DNA of 12,925 nt from an uncultured Eubacteriales bacterium. Its GTDB lineage: Bacteria; Bacillota; Clostridia; Oscillospirales; Oscillospiraceae. Positions 11,225 to 12,925 of this stretch are shown one piece after another. Below the pieces are notes generated by a model. The model was given only the letters and a program-made list of their open reading frames with translations. It had not been told where the DNA came from and did no database searches. The stretch spans positions 1 through 12,925 of the forward strand of contig CAJKNS010000049.1 in the NCBI GenBank assembly GCA_905201305.1. Direction: 5' to 3'. Position 1 is the stretch's first letter; each line of letters begins with the position of its first letter. A program made the position numbers and the translations under genes.

Positions 11225-12759
11225 TGAAGAGCCTGAAAACCATTATCATCGCAGGGGCTGTTCTGATTGTCTTCATCATTGCATCTCTGGTGGTGACCCA
11301 TCTGCCCTCCCGCAGCGGGGATACCACGGCGGATTCCGTCAGCCAGGAGGAATCCTCCTCCGCGGAAACCGCGTATATCATCAATCGGGATTACGACAGT
11401 CTGGAACGGTTTACCATCGTTCCCACGGAGCGCAAGGTGGATGAGGACACCAGCTATGCCTATGCCTCCGAAGCGCTGGATGTGACCATCACCCGTTCCA
11501 CCGACGACAAGGGCGCGGAGGTCTATTCCTATGACGTTAGCCCCGACCCCGGCAAGTTTGAGTACGACACCTCCATGTTCCGTTCCATGCTCTACACCCT
11601 GACCTCCATCACTGCCAACTCCGTGGTAGAGGAGAACGCCAAGGACCTGAGCGTGTACGGACTGGACGAGCCCACCGCCACCGTGAAGACCTATTATTCC
11701 GACGGCAGCGAGGTGGATCTCATCATCGGCTCTCAGGCGCCGGTGGATCAGACCTATTACTGCATGACCAATGAGTCCGATACCGTGTTCACCATCGGCT
11801 CCTATGTGGATTCGCTTCTGGTGCGCCGGCCCATTGAGTACCGCGCCATCACCCTGTTCCCCACCTACACCGATGACGATGTTTACACCAACATCAACTG
11901 GGTGAAGCTCACCAATCGGGACGGCAGCGAGATCGAGGTCCAGCTGGACAGCGACCAGTCCAATGAGTATAACACCGAGGGCAGCCAGTACGTAATGCTG
12001 GAGCCCTATCAGGTGTCCGGCAACGCCACCACCATTCAGCAGAACATTCTGGACGTGGTTTCTACCCTGTCCCTGGGCAGCATCATCAAGGATATCGACG
12101 AGGATGAATACGCCGACTATGGCCTCAACCATCCCGCCAAGCTGGAGATGACCGACACCTCAGGGAACGAGGTCCATCTGCTCATTGGCGACGTGTGCCC
12201 CAACGCGGACTACACCTATTGCATGCTGGAGGGCACCGACACCCTGATTACCTGCTCCTCCACTGCGGTGGGCTGGGACGGTCTGAGCTATGTGCAGTTC
12301 ATGCTGCGGACCGTCTGGAGCTATAACATCGAGCAGCTGAAGACCCTGAATATCACCATCGACGACAACGACTACACCGTGGACGTGACCCATTCCACCA
12401 AGAAGAACGCCAACGGCAACGATGCGGACAAGGTGGAGGGCACCCTGGACGGCGAGGAGATCAGCGAGACGAACATTCGGCGGCTGTATATCAAGTGCCT
12501 GTATTTCCGTGTGGTGGACAACCTCACCGAGGACGAGAAGAAGGAATATGCCAACGCCGAGGCAACCTCCAAGATCACCATTACCCTGGAGGGCGGCGAG
12601 GAGCATACCCTCGAGCTGGTGCCCATGACCGACCGGAAGTACGCCATGCGGCTGGACGGCGAGATGGAGTATTATTGCTATAAGAAGAATCTCACCGGTC
12701 TGGAGACAAGTATTGGGTATGTGAAGAATCATGAGGAACTGGATTTCAGCTTTGATTAA
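11224..12759 (+). CDS. DUF4340-domain membrane-anchored protein
   Basis: A 511-residue protein with one N-terminal membrane anchor (about 7-26), a Ser/Glu-rich linker (31-50) and a long extracytoplasmic part. The fold unit YGLDEPTATVKTYYSDG...LIIGS...YYCM (about 140-195) recurs as YGLNHPAKLEMTDTSG...LLIGD...YTYCM (about 296-345), so DUF4340-like modules appear at least twice. The family regularly accompanies Gld-type ABC operons; its function is unknown, presumably as an extracytoplasmic partner of the GldG-like protein. The start overlaps the previous stop (TAATG) with GGAGA eight bases ahead, so translation is coupled. It is the last gene before a strong terminator. Confidence 0.88.
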   Translation: MKSLKTIIIAGAVLIVFIIASLVVTHLPSRSGDTTADSVSQEESSSAETAYIINRDYDSLERFTIVPTERKVDEDTSYAYASEALDVTITRSTDDKGAEVYSYDVSPDPGKFEYDTSMFRSMLYTLTSITANSVVEENAKDLSVYGLDEPTATVKTYYSDGSEVDLIIGSQAPVDQTYYCMTNESDTVFTIGSYVDSLLVRRPIEYRAITLFPTYTDDDVYTNINWVKLTNRDGSEIEVQLDSDQSNEYNTEGSQYVMLEPYQVSGNATTIQQNILDVVSTLSLGSIIKDIDEDEYADYGLNHPAKLEMTDTSGNEVHLLIGDVCPNADYTYCMLEGTDTLITCSSTAVGWDGLSYVQFMLRTVWSYNIEQLKTLNITIDDNDYTVDVTHSTKKNANGNDADKVEGTLDGEEISETNIRRLYIKCLYFRVVDNLTEDEKKEYANAEATSKITITLEGGEEHTLELVPMTDRKYAMRLDGEMEYYCYKKNLTGLETSIGYVKNHEELDFSFD

Positions 12760-12771
12760 AATTCAGGGAAA

Positions 12772-12801
12772 ACGGACGCACGATGGTGCGTCCGTTTTTT
12801 T
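12772..12801 (+). terminator. Rho-independent terminator of the ABC operon
   Basis: ACGGACGCAC (12772-12781), loop GATG and GTGCGTCCGT (12786-12795) form a perfect 10-bp stem running into seven T's. It lies 12 bases after the DUF4340 gene. Confidence 0.95.
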
Positions 12802-12870
12802 GTGATTCAGGGGATGGTTTTTGAGGTTCTATGAGTTTACGGGCATTCTCTTTTCGGTACAGCCTCCGGC

Positions 12871-12925
12871 GGCAATATCTTTCGTTGCACGACGAAAGAT
12901 ATTGAAGAAAGGCGTGCAAAGGGGG
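12871..12925 (-). repeat. Dispersed hairpin repeat, right end of window
   Basis: Exact inverted copy of bases 1-55, with the same 13-bp hairpin at 12873-12904. The matching stops precisely at 12870 (C here, which reads G on the minus strand, against A at base 56). Confidence 0.9.

Noticed and set aside
10262..12132. Long antisense frames opposite the GldG-like and DUF4340 genes
   Set aside because: They are by-products of the strong C-ending codon bias of the plus-strand genes. They are Gly/Val/His-rich and lack ribosome sites.
1..12925. Window as a transposon or circular element because the ends match
   Set aside because: The ends are inverted, so they cannot close a circle. There is no transposase and the content is core genes; a repeat-broken contig is simpler.

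Overview
The window looks like chromosomal DNA from a spore-forming, moderately GC-rich member of the class Clostridia, most likely Oscillospiraceae/Ruminococcaceae. The reasons are strong AGGAGG ribosome sites, tRNA genes that encode CCA, a SleC-like cortex-lysis operon, a Gld-type ABC operon with a DUF4340 protein, and a CptIN-type toxin-antitoxin module. The organism call is inference. The two ends are exact 55-base inverted copies of one hairpin-bearing repeat that diverge at the very next base. This suggests the window is a whole assembly contig broken in a dispersed repeat.

Layout. 1-905: end repeat, an 8-bp tandem repeat running into the 3' end of a minus-strand GNAT acetyltransferase gene, and two divergent promoters. 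906-3143: pyrB (TTG start, with a PyrI-like zinc tail) abutting an RlmI-like methyltransferase gene. 3172-3743: a consensus promoter, a leader hairpin, five tRNA genes (Gly-TCC, Arg-TCT, His-GTG, Gln-TTG, Lys-TTT) and a terminator. 3761-5023, minus strand: a small defence/TA region with a frameshifted solitary hicB and a complete type III (CptIN-like) system. The latter has a promoter, an antitoxin RNA with two 46-nt pseudoknot repeats, an attenuating terminator and the toxin gene, and a 20-base direct repeat brackets it. 5005-7526, minus strand: three spore cortex-lysis type genes (SleC-type N-terminal domain, SpoIID plus peptidoglycan-binding domains, and a small two-domain peptidoglycan-binding protein), interspersed with two related palindromic repeat elements. 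7903-12801: a promoter, a structured leader and a four-gene ABC operon (ATPase, permease, GldG-like protein, DUF4340 protein) closed by a strong terminator. 12802-12870 shows nothing recognisable.

How the parts work together. PyrB feeds pyrimidine synthesis, and its partner modifies rRNA. The three minus-strand spore genes would act on cortex peptidoglycan during germination. The four-gene operon should form one membrane complex, with a Gld-type ATPase/permease and two membrane-anchored extracytoplasmic proteins; its substrate is unknown. The most distinctive material is non-coding: the type III antitoxin pseudoknots, the covarying palindromic elements, and a leader upstream of the ABC operon with four mutually complementary segments.
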